From Arabidopsis thaliana (taxonomy: Eukaryota > Streptophyta > Magnoliopsida > Brassicales > Brassicaceae), in assembly GCF_000001735.4 (NCBI RefSeq), contig NC_003076.8, positions 2,046,001-2,110,000 of the forward strand: a stretch of DNA of 64,000 bases, given 5' to 3'. The translations under genes were made by a program, and so were the position numbers. Under the pieces are notes generated by a model. That model had not been told where the DNA came from. It searched no databases and was given only the letters and a program-made list of their open reading frames with translations. How positions within the stretch are numbered: position 1 is the stretch's first letter; each line of letters begins with the position of its first letter. Below are positions 25,539-43,753 of this stretch, one piece after another.

Positions 25539-26632
25539 TAAGGCCCGTTTGTTTCTCCATCCAAATGAATTATCTAGATAGAGATAAAAAATGATGTTTG
25601 TTTTTCACAATTTAACATATTATTTGGATGAATCACTAGGATGATCCATCTGAATGACTTTGTAAATTTAGACAAATTTTTAAAACTCATTTAGATGGAC
25701 ATAGTTGACCATTTGGATGGAGATGATTTAGTTAAAAAGAATAAATGACAAATATAACGTTTGTAATAATACTAATTTTCAATAAAGTTTTTTTATTTTT
25801 TAAAATTACATATTGCACCCAAAAAAAAAAAAAAATTAGGAAATCACGGACTATTATTTTACGTCAAAATTGTATTCATTTTTCCGCCAAAACCGCAAAA
25901 TCATATTTTCCCGCCAAAACTTCAAAATCATGTTTTTCTGTTAAAACTTTAAAATCATGTTTTCCCGCCAAAACCGTAAGACCATGTTTTCCCGCCAAAA
26001 CTTCAAAATCATGTTTTTCTGTTAAAACTTCAAAATCATGTTTTCCCGCCAAAACCGTAAAATCATGTTTTCCCGCCAAAACTTCAAAATCATGTTTTCT
26101 CGCCAAAACTTCAAAATCATATTTTTCCGCCAAAACCGTAATATCATGTTTTCCCGCCAAAACTGTAAAATATTTTTTTCACCAAAACCGTAAATTCATG
26201 TTTTCCCGCCAAAACTTCAAAATCATGTTTTTCCGCCAAAACCGTAATATCATATTTTCCCGTCAAAACGGTAAAATCATGTTTTCCCGTCAAAACGGTA
26301 AAATCATGTTTTCCCGCCAAAACCGTAATATCATGTTTTCCCGGCAAAACCGCAAAATCATGTTTTCCCGCCAAAGCCATAATATCATGTTTTCCCACTA
26401 AAACCATAAAATATTTTTTTCGCCAAAACCGTAAAATTATTTTTACCTACTAAAATGTGGATGAACTACAAAATAATCAAACAAATAAAGATCCATTTAA
26501 ATGCATTATTTAGATTAAATATCAAATGATTAAACAAACACTAGAAACATCATTCAAATGCATCATTTAAATGAATCATGTAAATGAATCATGTAAATGA
26601 AAATGCTAAATGATGAAACAAACAGGACCTAA
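25539..26632. mobile_element. Non-autonomous Harbinger/Tourist-like element carrying a minisatellite
   Basis: Terminal inverted repeats are GGCCCGTTTGTTTC at 25542-25555 and GAAACAAACAGGACC at 26615-26629. The reverse complement of the second is GGTCCTGTTTGTTTC, which matches the first with one substitution and one extra base. Both ends are flanked by TAA (25539-25541 and 26630-26632), the 3-bp target duplication typical of PIF/Harbinger elements. Subterminal DNA at both ends is rich in ATCCAAATGAAT-like motifs in opposite orientation. The interior is a 27-bp tandem array and encodes no transposase, so it would depend on an autonomous relative. A hAT origin is less likely because no 8-bp duplication aligns. 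Confidence 0.75.
25862..26450. repeat. 27-bp minisatellite, about 21 degenerate copies
   Basis: Head-to-tail units of 27 bases carry the core CCCGCCAAAAC[C/T]G or CTTC followed by AAAATCATG. Units differ at a few positions: CCGCCAAAACCGTAA, CTGTTAAAACTTCAA and CCGTCAAAACGGTAA are recurrent variants, suggesting higher-order ordering. A few units are shortened near 26165-26195 and 26400-26430, which shifts frame. The array lies wholly inside the Harbinger-like element. Because 27 is divisible by three and the unit lacks stops, open frames run across it on both strands. These are not genes. Confidence 0.9.
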
Positions 26633-29600
26633 CTTAATGACTAGGTAATTGTTGATATTGGACTGATGAAAATGTTTTTGTAATAAGTTTATTTTTGTTT
26701 AATATTGTAATATTAAAAATGATCACGAAATTATTAATGAATTCGCTAAACCCTATAAGATATGTTATATTAGCAGAGGCAGACCCGAAAACATACCAAT
26801 CAACATGACATTGTAGTTTAAACTGAATTTCATAAATTTATATGTTTTATTATTTTTAGTAGTTATTAATTATAATGAATCAAGTGATAATTTTAATACA
26901 GAGTTTTGCATAAAATATTTTTTGTTTACAATAAATTTAATTATTCAAGATTTATAAAATCATATTTGAAACAAGACGAAATTTCCAGATTAAGTTAAAT
27001 TTTACTTTTAAGTCGTGACTATGTACTGTTCGTTTCCTAACTATATATGGAGTTCTGTGATTTTGGATTTTGTTATTTGGAATCAGCAAACCAAGGAAAA
27101 TAATATGATATGATGACTCTCGTCTAATTTCTCTAGCGGCGGAGAAACAAATGACCTATATATCTTGTTTCTTTATAGAAACGAGACAGATTAGTCATTA
27201 GCGTGACTAATTACATAACTACAAGGTCATGATTAAGTTGAATTACTCAATTAAAGGGAATAGAAACATTATGATCTGATTATTTACCCAATAAAAAGGT
27301 AGAATAAGACATAATGATTAACGATGATACGAAGAAGAAGCAAAATGTGATAACGATGACCCATCAAACGGTCACGAAAACACTCAATCAGTTTTTTTCT
27401 TTCTTTTTTATGAGTTTGACCAAAATCGTTATTGGCCCAAAACTTTATTCATCACAGTTATTGTCCTAAAAAAAACTTGATTAATGTGTTCTTACCCAAC
27501 ATCATCAAAAATAAAATAAAAAACTTCGACAAAAAAAAATGAAAAAGAAAAACCCAACATCATCAATACATTTTCCATTAATTATAACTTCTTTTTTAAC
27601 TTATTGCAAGTTGCTTTCAAGAAAAGTTCTGGACATTAAATAGCTACATTATTATGTGTATGAATGGTAACATGTCATAGATATGATAGTTGGTTTCACA
27701 TTAGTACGTTGTCATTAATTACAAAAAAAAGTAGGGTCTGATTGATAATTTCATGGAATAGTCGAAAAATTATGTAATTCTACGATTTTGTTATTTTACT
27801 GATCATGATGACATTCGACAAATTTGCTATTTACAACCTAAGGACAAAAATAGAATAAAGTATATCATTCTGAGTTTTCCAGCCACACGAATTTCCCCTC
27901 TAATAATTTAACCTTCTATGTATCACATAAAGTATATATTTCTATCACTTTCATAATCTTGTACTTTGATAATCAAAACCGTAATTTTGTATATTTTCAT
28001 TAACACATTTCCCATTTCTTCTTATAAAACTCGAAACATACATTTTCAAAAATTTAACTTCATAATTTGGACTTTAAAACAATGTGGGATTTGTCAAAGT
28101 ATGAATTATGTTTCTAATGATATATATATAGCAGAATGTCATGAGTCGGCCAATAGCTACAAAATAGAGTTTTAACATTTGGTTATCAGTCGCCAGATTG
28201 GCACCAGACCAGTAGAAACAAAATCCAAGTAACATTATAAGCCGCTTATTTCAAATCTGTCACTATATAGGGAAAAAATTTCTCTGATTCCTTCTACGCA
28301 TATGATATAGACCACATATGATATGATGATTTAAGTTTTTTCATTTGGGAGTTGAGTTATGGTTAAAACATAAAAAGAGTGTGCAAGGACCCACACGCGT
28401 GGGACGCGGATGATATCCTCAACTAAATATTGCTGTGTGTCATGCTTTTAGGCTCCTTGCAATAATTGAAGTCATGCATACTCTTATCATTGTGATTATT
28501 AGTATTTACTATCTCAAGTTTTTTTGGCATCTCAATCTTTCTCTCAATTATTTCTCTCCTCTCTGTCCTACTACATTCATTATTGCACATTCTGTTTTCT
28601 TTTTGTTTAGATATTACTTATATGAATATGCACCATATATTTTTGAATTCCAATATGTTGTGTGTGCAGTGTGTATACACAATTAAACACCGGCCGGCCG
28701 ATGTTGTTCAATAGATTTATGGCATTCTTAGAGTATCCTATGTACATATCATTAAATAGTCTTGACTAAACATTAACCGCTTATATTTATGTAACAGATA
28801 CGTTATTTTGTGGATAGTATAAATTCCTTCACTTTAAAACCAAATTTAGGATTCATACATCATATTCTATAATATGTGTATTAATATATTTTCCCATGCA
28901 AAGCATGTACCTTAATACTAGAATTAATAATATAAACCTTTTCAATTTTTCCAATTTAAGAGATTGTTGTAAGCGACCTAATTTGACCAACCCGCATCAA
29001 ATCCGATCGTGATTTAGTCAGAACCTAATTTGAACATACAAGTTACATGCTAACGTTGATTAATGGCTTGCCTAACCGAATCTAACGTTGATTTTAAACA
29101 AGATACGAACTAGTCTATGTACCAAACTATTGAAGGCAAAACTGGTTGTCACAGTCTTGCTCCACGGCTATAAATAGAGGCCAGCTTATCTAGGCGGCGG
29201 CTAACGAAGGGTGTGGGCGGTCTAGAACTCAATAGTATAAAATAGCTACAATATAAGAATTTGAAGAATAGTCAAAATATGTTTACCTAAAAATTAAAAG
29301 AAAATAAAAAATAAAGAAAGAGAAGAATAAACCAAAATATACAAATTAAAATAACCTGACTACCTTTTCTTTTGTCAATGAATAAAATAATCTTATATAT
29401 CTAATTTCATTAACGGAATCTTGAAAAAAACTTCCGCTAAAACTTTTTGTTTACAGAATAAGGTATTGTTCTTTAGGTTTTATTCATTTATTTTTTTAAT
29501 TTTTTTTTGGACAACGAATTTTATTCCTTATGAATATGAAAACCCATGTTAGAAAAAAAGAGTTTGATAACTTTTTTTGGTAGTTGTTGCCATTTACTTT

Positions 29601-31566
29601 TGACTTAAGGTTCAAACATCCATTTACCAAAAGGACGTTGAAGAGGAGAAAGTCACGTGACAACGTGCCTGATGAAGTAATTATGGTATTATTGAATTGA
29701 TGAACGAGTGGGGTTCCACTTTGTCTTGCTTGAGAAGAGGCAAATCTCCACACAGGCAATCATTTGTTCATGGGACCTTTTTTTCCTTTCTTAAACCTCA
29801 AGTTTCCGTAAAATGTTATTCTATATTTGTGCATTTCTTCTTTGTTCATCTTTTATTCTTATCTTTGTGGGCAAATCTTACTGTTATACTCTGAAGTGTT
29901 AAAAGTTACTATTAACTAAATCTTCGAACTAATTAACTATACTAGAGAGAGTTCAAAGACTAGTTAAGATACTTTTTACTTTTTAGCTTTATGTAGTCAA
30001 CTTTGTGCATCTTGAAGAAATTAATTACTACATTCGACTAACAAAAACTATGATTGGCGTAAAACTTTAACATTTTATTTTCAGTACTTCCTCTGACTTT
30101 TCTGAAACACTGAAGATGACTTTAGATTAATACCGTGCTCTTATGATTTATTTTGTGTTGCTCAATTTTAATGGATTTGATTCAAAACTTTTTCAACACT
30201 AAGTTTGTCACAAATCGTTATTATCGTCTGGTTTAGTTAATTATCTCAGTTTTTGTTTTAAATTTTCCTATGACACTTGTGGCAACACTCCTAATCGTTT
30301 GTAATCGACACTATAATACCACCGGTAGTAACCCATATGAAGAATTGAACCATTGAAATTCTGACTCAAAGCGTACCTATCACACAAAACAGATCACTTA
30401 TCCAATATTAATTTTATTTGTAAGAACTTTGCTTTCTATCGTATTCTAAAGTTGTAGATAGAAACAAGTCAACAACTTCACATTCAATTTTGTCTTCTTT
30501 TAACCCTTTTTAGTAATGTTTTAAAAAGAAGATGTTTGAGGCGTTTAAATTGTGGTAGGACTTCCGTCCCAATAATAACTCCACATTCATTATATATAAT
30601 AAATTAACGAATTCAGAGAACTGCGTATTTTTTTCCGCTGGTAACTCAATATATATATGAGAGTATATTTACATTTTTATTGCTTTATTTATATGTAGGT
30701 AATAGAGGCGATGATGATACCTAAATAATAAACATATAAATATAGATCATGACTTTCATCCGTATATATGTATGTCTCTGTGTGTGTGAGAAGATAAGAA
30801 AAATATAACCTAATTTCTATACCTATTTTTTTTTTAAATTGGTATTCTTGAACAAATTTATTTTTGTCAACATTTTTTGAGATAATTATTAAGTTCTTAT
30901 TTTTTATTTTACTTTATAAAATAGAATAATATTATTTGTCATTAATGAATTAATATTTACATTTACAGCCGAAAATTCATAGTTCCTGTCAAAAAATAAA
31001 ATCAATAGTACTCTAGAGGAAAATTAGAGAATCAAGCACTCTCGTCTTCGGCAGTTTGGCGTGGAAAGGGACCGCTTTATTTTGACCGCAAAATCAGCCT
31101 ACCGAATTATTTTATGTCTCCCCTAAATTTCAAATGAAATTTTTTATTTGTCGGCGAAATCATTCCACAAGGACTGTAATGATGGTTGATAGATAATTCG
31201 ATTAACATGTTGGACGGTTTTTTTTTTTTTTTTGTTATCGTTATTGATTGGTGATTCGTAAAATAATTTGTCAATGATAATTCTCTGTTGGAGCCCACAA
31301 AATAAAGTTGTTCTTATTACTAAAGTGAAAACTTTCAATTTTCTGCATTCTTCTCTGTGAATGCAAAGATAAAGAGAATGTTCCATTAATAATAGTAAAA
31401 CTGTTAAATATTTTGCTGATTTTCTGTTGTTTTGATTTAATTTCATTTATCATAAATTTGCTTAGAATGATTTAAGTGCAATACAGATTTGATGTGATTA
31501 TGATAACAAAAATTATTCAACCAAAGCTTGCCAATGTTTTTTCAAAGAAAATGAGCTTTAAGGAAA
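26633..31566. other. Gene-poor AT-rich region
   Basis: About 4.9 kb with no supported gene. Short open frames (for example 28435-28686 plus, 29496-29759 minus) show no recognisable domain. Around 29170 a TATAAATAG box precedes a locally GC-richer stretch (GGCGGCGGCTAACG) without a following ORF. CGGCCGGCCG at 28691-28700 is a simple palindrome. The right end should include the 3' UTR of the minus-strand peroxidase gene. Confidence 0.4.
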
Positions 31567-38093
<6,527 letters not shown>

Positions 38094-40052
38094 ATGAGAT
38101 TTTCTCTTGCGTGGAAGCTCCTGTTCTTGATACTAACTTGTAAGATCGAGACACAAGTGAAGTGCTTAAAGTTCGATTTCCCTGGGTTTAATGTGAGCAA
38201 TGAACTGGAATTGATCCGAGATAACTCATACATTGTCTTTGGAGCAATCCAAGTGACTCCTGATGTTACTGGTGGACCTGGTGGCACTATCGCAAACCAA
38301 GCAGGCAGAGCACTCTACAAAAAGCCTTTCAGGCTATGGAGCAAACACAAGAGTGCTACTTTCAACACCACTTTCGTTATTAACATCTCTAACAAAACCG
38401 ATCCCGGAGGCGAAGGCTTAGCTTTCGTTCTCACACCCGAGGAGACTGCTCCTCAGAACAGCTCAGGTATGTGGCTCGGTATGGTCAACGAAAGAACAAA
38501 TAGGAATAATGAGTCGAGGATCGTTTCGGTTGAGTTCGACACAAGGAAGAGTCATTCGGATGATCTTGATGGAAACCATGTGGCTCTAAATGTGAACAAC
38601 ATCAATTCGGTTGTTCAAGAATCCTTGAGCGGTCGAGGGATCAAGATCGATTCCGGACTTGACTTAACCGCACATGTGCGGTATGATGGTAAGAATCTAT
38701 CGGTTTATGTCTCAAGAAACTTGGATGTGTTTGAACAGAGGAACTTAGTGTTTTCTAGGGCTATAGATCTCTCAGCCTATCTTCCGGAGACAGTTTATGT
38801 TGGATTTACAGCTTCAACAAGCAATTTCACGGAGCTGAATTGTGTGAGATCATGGAGTTTTGAAGGTTTAAAGATCGATGGCGATGGAAACATGTTATGG
38901 CTCTGGATCACTATCCCTATAGTGTTTATTGTTGGTATAGGAGCTTTCTTAGGAGCATTGTACTTGAGATCTAGGTCAAAGGCAGGGGAAACAAATCCGG
39001 ATATAGAAGCTGAGCTAGATAATTGCGCTGCAAATCCGCAGAAGTTCAAGCTGAGAGAGCTAAAGAGAGCAACAGGAAACTTCGGCGCGGAGAATAAACT
39101 AGGGCAAGGCGGGTTTGGGATGGTGTTTAAAGGGAAATGGCAGGGTAGAGACATAGCTGTGAAACGAGTTTCCGAGAAATCGCATCAAGGGAAGCAAGAG
39201 TTTATAGCCGAGATCACAACTATTGGTAATCTGAATCATAGGAACCTGGTGAAGTTATTGGGATGGTGCTACGAGAGGAAGGAGTATCTTCTGGTTTATG
39301 AGTATATGCCTAACGGAAGCTTGGACAAATATCTTTTCTTGGAAGACAAGTCAAGATCAAACCTAACATGGGAGACAAGGAAGAACATTATAACAGGGCT
39401 ATCTCAAGCTTTGGAGTATCTTCACAATGGATGTGAGAAGAGGATACTTCACAGAGACATAAAAGCAAGCAACGTAATGCTGGACTCCGACTTCAACGCA
39501 AAGCTCGGCGACTTCGGGCTTGCGAGGATGATTCAGCAAAGCGAAATGACACATCATTCGACCAAGGAGATCGCTGGAACACCGGGATACATGGCTCCTG
39601 AGACTTTTCTCAACGGGAGAGCCACAGTTGAAACAGATGTGTATGCGTTCGGAGTTCTAATGCTTGAAGTAGTCTCGGGGAAGAAACCAAGCTATGTCTT
39701 GGTCAAAGACAACCAGAACAATTACAACAATAGCATTGTGAATTGGCTATGGGAGCTATACAGAAATGGAACCATCACGGATGCTGCCGATCCGGGAATG
39801 GGAAATTTGTTCGATAAAGAAGAAATGAAAAGCGTTTTGCTCTTAGGACTAGCTTGCTGCCACCCGAATCCGAACCAAAGACCGTCCATGAAAACAGTGT
39901 TGAAGGTCTTGACGGGTGAGACTAGCCCACCGGATGTTCCTACAGAGAGACCAGCTTTCGTGTGGCCAGCGATGCCTCCATCTTTCAGTGACATTGACTA
40001 CTCTCTTACAGGGAGTCAGATCAATTCACTTACGGAGCTTACTGGCAGATGA
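38094..40052 (+). CDS. LECRKS5: L-type lectin receptor kinase S.5
   Basis: Intronless gene for a 652-residue receptor kinase. A signal peptide lies at 1-24. A legume-lectin domain lies at about 26-262, with beta-strand motifs KFDFPGFN and VSVEFDTR and the DDLDGNHVAL metal loop. A single membrane helix spans about 267-291. The kinase (about 332-605) has glycine loop GQGGFGMV (338-345), catalytic Lys357 (IAVKR), HRDIKASN (453-460), DFG (473-475) and APE (501-503), so it looks active and of RD type. L-type LecRKs act at the plasma membrane in defence and pollen development; the ligand is not predictable from sequence. An in-frame ATG at 38058 would add 12 Lys-rich residues before the signal peptide and is less likely. 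I recall At5g06740. Confidence 0.95.
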   Translation: MRFSLAWKLLFLILTCKIETQVKCLKFDFPGFNVSNELELIRDNSYIVFGAIQVTPDVTGGPGGTIANQAGRALYKKPFRLWSKHKSATFNTTFVINISNKTDPGGEGLAFVLTPEETAPQNSSGMWLGMVNERTNRNNESRIVSVEFDTRKSHSDDLDGNHVALNVNNINSVVQESLSGRGIKIDSGLDLTAHVRYDGKNLSVYVSRNLDVFEQRNLVFSRAIDLSAYLPETVYVGFTASTSNFTELNCVRSWSFEGLKIDGDGNMLWLWITIPIVFIVGIGAFLGALYLRSRSKAGETNPDIEAELDNCAANPQKFKLRELKRATGNFGAENKLGQGGFGMVFKGKWQGRDIAVKRVSEKSHQGKQEFIAEITTIGNLNHRNLVKLLGWCYERKEYLLVYEYMPNGSLDKYLFLEDKSRSNLTWETRKNIITGLSQALEYLHNGCEKRILHRDIKASNVMLDSDFNAKLGDFGLARMIQQSEMTHHSTKEIAGTPGYMAPETFLNGRATVETDVYAFGVLMLEVVSGKKPSYVLVKDNQNNYNNSIVNWLWELYRNGTITDAADPGMGNLFDKEEMKSVLLLGLACCHPNPNQRPSMKTVLKVLTGETSPPDVPTERPAFVWPAMPPSFSDIDYSLTGSQINSLTELTGR

Positions 40053-40402
40053 CATTAATCTTTATTTGTGTGTTCTTCAAAAAGTATTTGAGAATTGAGT
40101 TTGTTTCGTTATATACTACTTATAACTATCTTTCTGTTTTTTGTATCTTCCTCTGTTCCTAATGAAATCCAGAGATAGGTAAGATTCTGCTTTTGGATTT
40201 TTGGATGTCTGTTAATGTAGAATGCAAAGGAAAACATTAGGATACATTTTGATTATTGGAATTACAAATGAGCAGTTCAAGGATTATTAACCTACAATTT
40301 TGTATCTAAACTCAAACGTGTTGGTACAAAATCGATCCGTGTTCATTTTTATCATATTTGTGAAGACTGTGATAGTAAAGTAAAGAAATGTAACAAAAAT
40401 GT
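40053..40402. other. Convergent 3' region of LecRK-S.5 and PP2C
   Basis: A 350-base tail-to-tail spacer. It holds the 3' UTRs of both flanking genes and nothing else that I can see. Confidence 0.5.
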
Positions 40403-42245
40403 CTAAGAGAGGAAGATACTGAACTTGGAAGGTCCAACGGTATGAGAAAAACCTTTAATGGACAATTCAGGAACAGTAGCTTTCTCCACCATAAGAAGCT
40501 CATTGTCTATGAATATCACAACCACTGTTATATCATCATGAAAGAATCTCCTCACTCCTCTCTCCACTTTCTTCAAATCATCGTAATTCATCTCTCTCTT
40601 TTTCGCAGCTATGGTTATCGCTCTTCTCACCAGCCTTCTCGCTATTCCCTGTGTTTGTTTCATACATATATACAACATCAGTGAAAGCAGAAAAAACCTG
40701 AGAATTAACTTTTAGCAATCTTAGGTGGTGGCACGTACAGGACGGGGGTGTTTATTCACTATCTCTACAGCTTGCTGGTTGGTCATTTGTTCCCAGAGTC
40801 CATCTGATGCGAATATCACAAACTTGTCACTTGTTTGTAAGACTCTTGTGTAGACACAAGGCTCTGCTGATAAAACAGGTCTTTGTAGTTCTTCAGCGAG
40901 ATGGAACCGCGGAAATGAAGGGTCAAGTGAGAACTCTGGGCGCTTTAAATATGCATCCCCTATTGATCTAGATACCTGCACAAATGAAACACAATATTGA
41001 CTTATAGTTTGATAAGCCAAGATGACACAAAGGGTCTGTCTACTTGTGCAAAGAGCTAATCATTAATCAAGTCTCTCTTGTTTAGTGAATTGGAACCATA
41101 ATAATAGCAGTTTCATAGCTTTGTTCTTATCATAGTGTCACAGGCATTTAAATATGTGATTAGAGAGCTTTGCAAACCTGAATGATGCCTTTGATGCGCC
41201 ACACACCATGTTTAAGGACAACGATATGTGAATCATCAGGATGCAACGACCTAAGCTCTTGTCTAACTTCTTCCAAAGCAGCATTGTGATCACTAGTCAG
41301 TTGCTCAGCTACAATCTTGTTTGACCTATTATTATTACTACCCATGGAACCAAGCACAGCACGAGAATCACCAACATTAGCGATAAGCAAAGTCCCTTTC
41401 CAAATAACTCCAACCAAACAACAAGATCCAACAGCTGCAATCAACGGTTTCAACCCGCAAGTCCTTCGCACAAGCGTGAGAAACCCTTCCTCAGTAGCAG
41501 AAAATGCAGCTCTTAAAGCCTCCTCTGAAATACAACTCCTTTCTCTCGAAACTCCTAAAAGATCAAAACTTTAATCAATAAGCAGCTAATGAAAACCATT
41601 GTAATCCACAAAAGGAACAAGACAAAGCTACAAAAATCCAGAAACGAACAAACAGAGAGACACACAAGACAAAGATAACCTGCCAAAAAGTAGGTAGCTC
41701 ACCAAAAAATGATAAAGAAAAAGTCAAGATTCACTTCACTGTTCATCAGATGCATAAAGATTTCAACTTTCTACAAAAATTATCCGATCATCAAAACCAA
41801 ATCAAGAAGAAGAAACACACACAGACACAGAATATCAAAGTGGACTTAGTGTTTGACTTGAAGAACACAAAAAGAGATTTTGTTTGACTTGAAGAAGACA
41901 AAAAGAGATTAAAAAAAACTAACTCATCAAATGAGAAAAGAGATGATCAGAGATGTATCTAGAAGCTTCAGGACCACCATGACCATCGTAAACTCCGACG
42001 AAAACGGCACCGTTTCCAGTCTCGACTTGACTATGATCTTCAATAACCTCGTTAGCTTGCACAACAGCAATAGAGAAATCTCCGAAAGAATGTCTCTCGA
42101 GTTCTCTAGACCAAAGAAGGGAGTCACCGGAGGAAGAAGAGTCACCGTCGTGATCATCATCATCGTCATCATCTCTGTTCATACGACCGTATCGCCGCAT
42201 AGGTCGTAAACAAAAAAGAGCCATTCTCGCTAACCAGGAGAACAT
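40403..42245 (-). CDS. APD8: Protein phosphatase 2C, clade D
   Basis: Minus-strand join: 41924-42245, 41178-41554, 40739-40975, 40403-40648, giving 393 residues. The N-terminus is hydrophobic then acidic (seven consecutive Asp, then SSSSGD). PP2C signature motifs follow in order: [54 protein letters not shown] and [14 protein letters not shown]. The Asp residues that bind the Mn/Mg pair are present. It is a Ser/Thr phosphatase. Several clade D members (APD/PP2C.D) sit at the plasma membrane and dephosphorylate H+-ATPases under control of SAUR proteins, and that role is inferred here. I recall At5g06750; the symbol APD8 is from memory and less certain than the family. Confidence 0.9.
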
Positions 42246-42714
42246 CCCTCATTTGCTCTCCACGACCACGAGAATTAACTCTTTATTTTAGGTCGCCGGA
42301 GACCACACCGGAAAGAGGAATCTCGTGATTTGTTGGATCGAAAAGCTTGAAACAGGTGAAGAGAGAAAACGAGTTAACGAATCGGAGATTGCGAAAACAA
42401 AAAGCAAAGTTTGTTCCTTTTTTATTTTCGATATGAATTGAATCTTTTTAGATGAAACTGAAGAAAAAAAATGTGAGATTTTTGGAGAAAAAGGAAAAGA
42501 CTTTCGTTGGTCTTCAAGAGTGAGAGAGTAGTTGAAGCAAAGTGTGAAAAATATGATTTGTGTAAATTAAAGTTGTCTCTATAAATTAAAATTAAATTCA
42601 ATTGATGACGTGATTTTTGGTACGTATTACCAAGGATCTTACATCATATTTTTGTTTTTGTCGATTTATTTAGAAATAGAAGTCTAAAAACGCGTTTCTT
42701 CTTAAAAAAAGTTA
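42246..42714. other. PP2C promoter and leader
   Basis: Upstream region of the minus-strand PP2C gene. Sequence to about 42545 is AG-rich in the sense direction and probably 5' UTR. A CTTTATTTTAG run and short AT tracts follow. No ORF is supported. Confidence 0.45.
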
Positions 42715-43104
42715 AAAGCATTTGACAAACCTAAACAGAGGATCAACCGCTCAAGCTCAGGTTTCATAAACACACTCTTCATCACCAAATCCTGCCCAAA
42801 AGGCATTCCAAAATCAGCCACAAACTGGGCTTTGAGCTTGATAATATCACGCTCCTTGCGGGTGATCCCTTGATGAGGAAGTAATGGGAAACTGATTAGG
42901 TTCTACATCATGAGTTTGTGGTCTTGACTTCAAAGTTGTTGGATCATCAATATCAGCTTGGATACTATGAGATCCCAGTGGAGTCTCGTGCATATCGTTG
43001 TACTCCATGTTAACAAAAAACTGAAAAGCATCCAAATCAATCAAAGCCATCTCCACTCCATGTTTAGCCTCCTCCTTTCCAAAAACTGAAAGACATTTTT
43101 CTTC
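42715..43104 (-). pseudogene. SURP/SWAP-domain (SF3a120-like) gene fragment
   Basis: Two reading frames in series look like one broken gene. A first frame (43104 down to 42847) reads EEKCLSVFGKEEAKHGVEM, then ALIDLDAFQFFVNMEYNDM, and ends at a TGA. A second frame begins near 42869 with GITRKERDIIKLKAQFVAD, then FGMPFGQDLVMKSVFMKPEL. The core IIKLKAQFVADFG matches the SURP (SWAP) module of splicing factor SF3a120/SF3A1, which typically reads IIKLTAQFVARYG. The ALID..DAFQFFV block resembles the AQIDWHDFVVVE segment next to SURP modules there. A CAG-like splice acceptor (GGTTGTAG) sits at the 5' edge, so the fragment starts at an exon boundary. The frameshift near 42865 and the missing flanks argue for a pseudogene. 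Confidence 0.6.
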
Positions 43105-43753
43105 CTACAACCACAAAAAAAAACACCAACGAAGATCCAAATCAGATTGGACGATTATAGAGCAACCGAAGAAGGAAGAAGAGTCAGCGTGAAAATCGAA
43201 AACGTACCAAAAACTGTAAAGGTTATAATTGTGAGTCTTTTGACTTTGGTTTTGTACTTCAAATACTAATGTCGGATCAATGATCATCTAATCGTTAAAA
43301 ATCTTCATGGTTCAAAACGAAGTGACTATTTTAAGAATATTCACGCATGGTACATGTTGTTTTATACAAACCCATTGCGCAGAGAAATAATTTTTCTTTG
43401 ATAACATAGTAGATTAATTCAAATATGATGCGAATGCTTCTCTTCAAAAACTTAGCATTAGCAATGTTTCTCTTCAAAGTTCAAAAAGTTAGCAATGTAT
43501 TGTTATTGTTAAGTTGCATGGGCACAATATTGTTAACGGATAATTTTACTACTGTTACATTGCATGAACATTCTACTCATAAAGTAAGACTATCATCCAA
43601 CAACAAAAACCTAGATGAGATCGAAGTCCTACAATTATTCAGAAGCACAAGAAAAAGAAAAAAAAAAAACAGAACACGAAAGTAAGACAGAAAACCACGA
43701 AATTTCGATTCAACAAAAACAGAGCAAATAACAGAACAAGTGAACAACACCGT
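43105..43753. other. Spacer between the SURP fragment and LEA4-5
   Basis: AT-rich. Its right end should hold the LEA4-5 3' UTR. A repeated phrase (TTCTCTTCAAA...TTAGCA[T/A]) occurs at about 43438 and 43468, a small local duplication. No gene is supported. Confidence 0.4.

Noticed and set aside
25862-26450. Possible CRISPR array from 27-bp repeats
   Set aside because: Units are directly adjacent with no unique spacers, they vary in sequence, and the genome is eukaryotic. It is a minisatellite.
25539-26632. hAT-type assignment of the minisatellite-bearing element
   Set aside because: No 8-bp target duplication aligns at the ends, whereas a clean TAA duplication does, together with a GGCCCGTTTG terminus.
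28435-28686. 83-codon hydrophobic plus-strand frame
   Set aside because: The hydrophobic composition comes from T-rich DNA; no homology or gene structure is visible.
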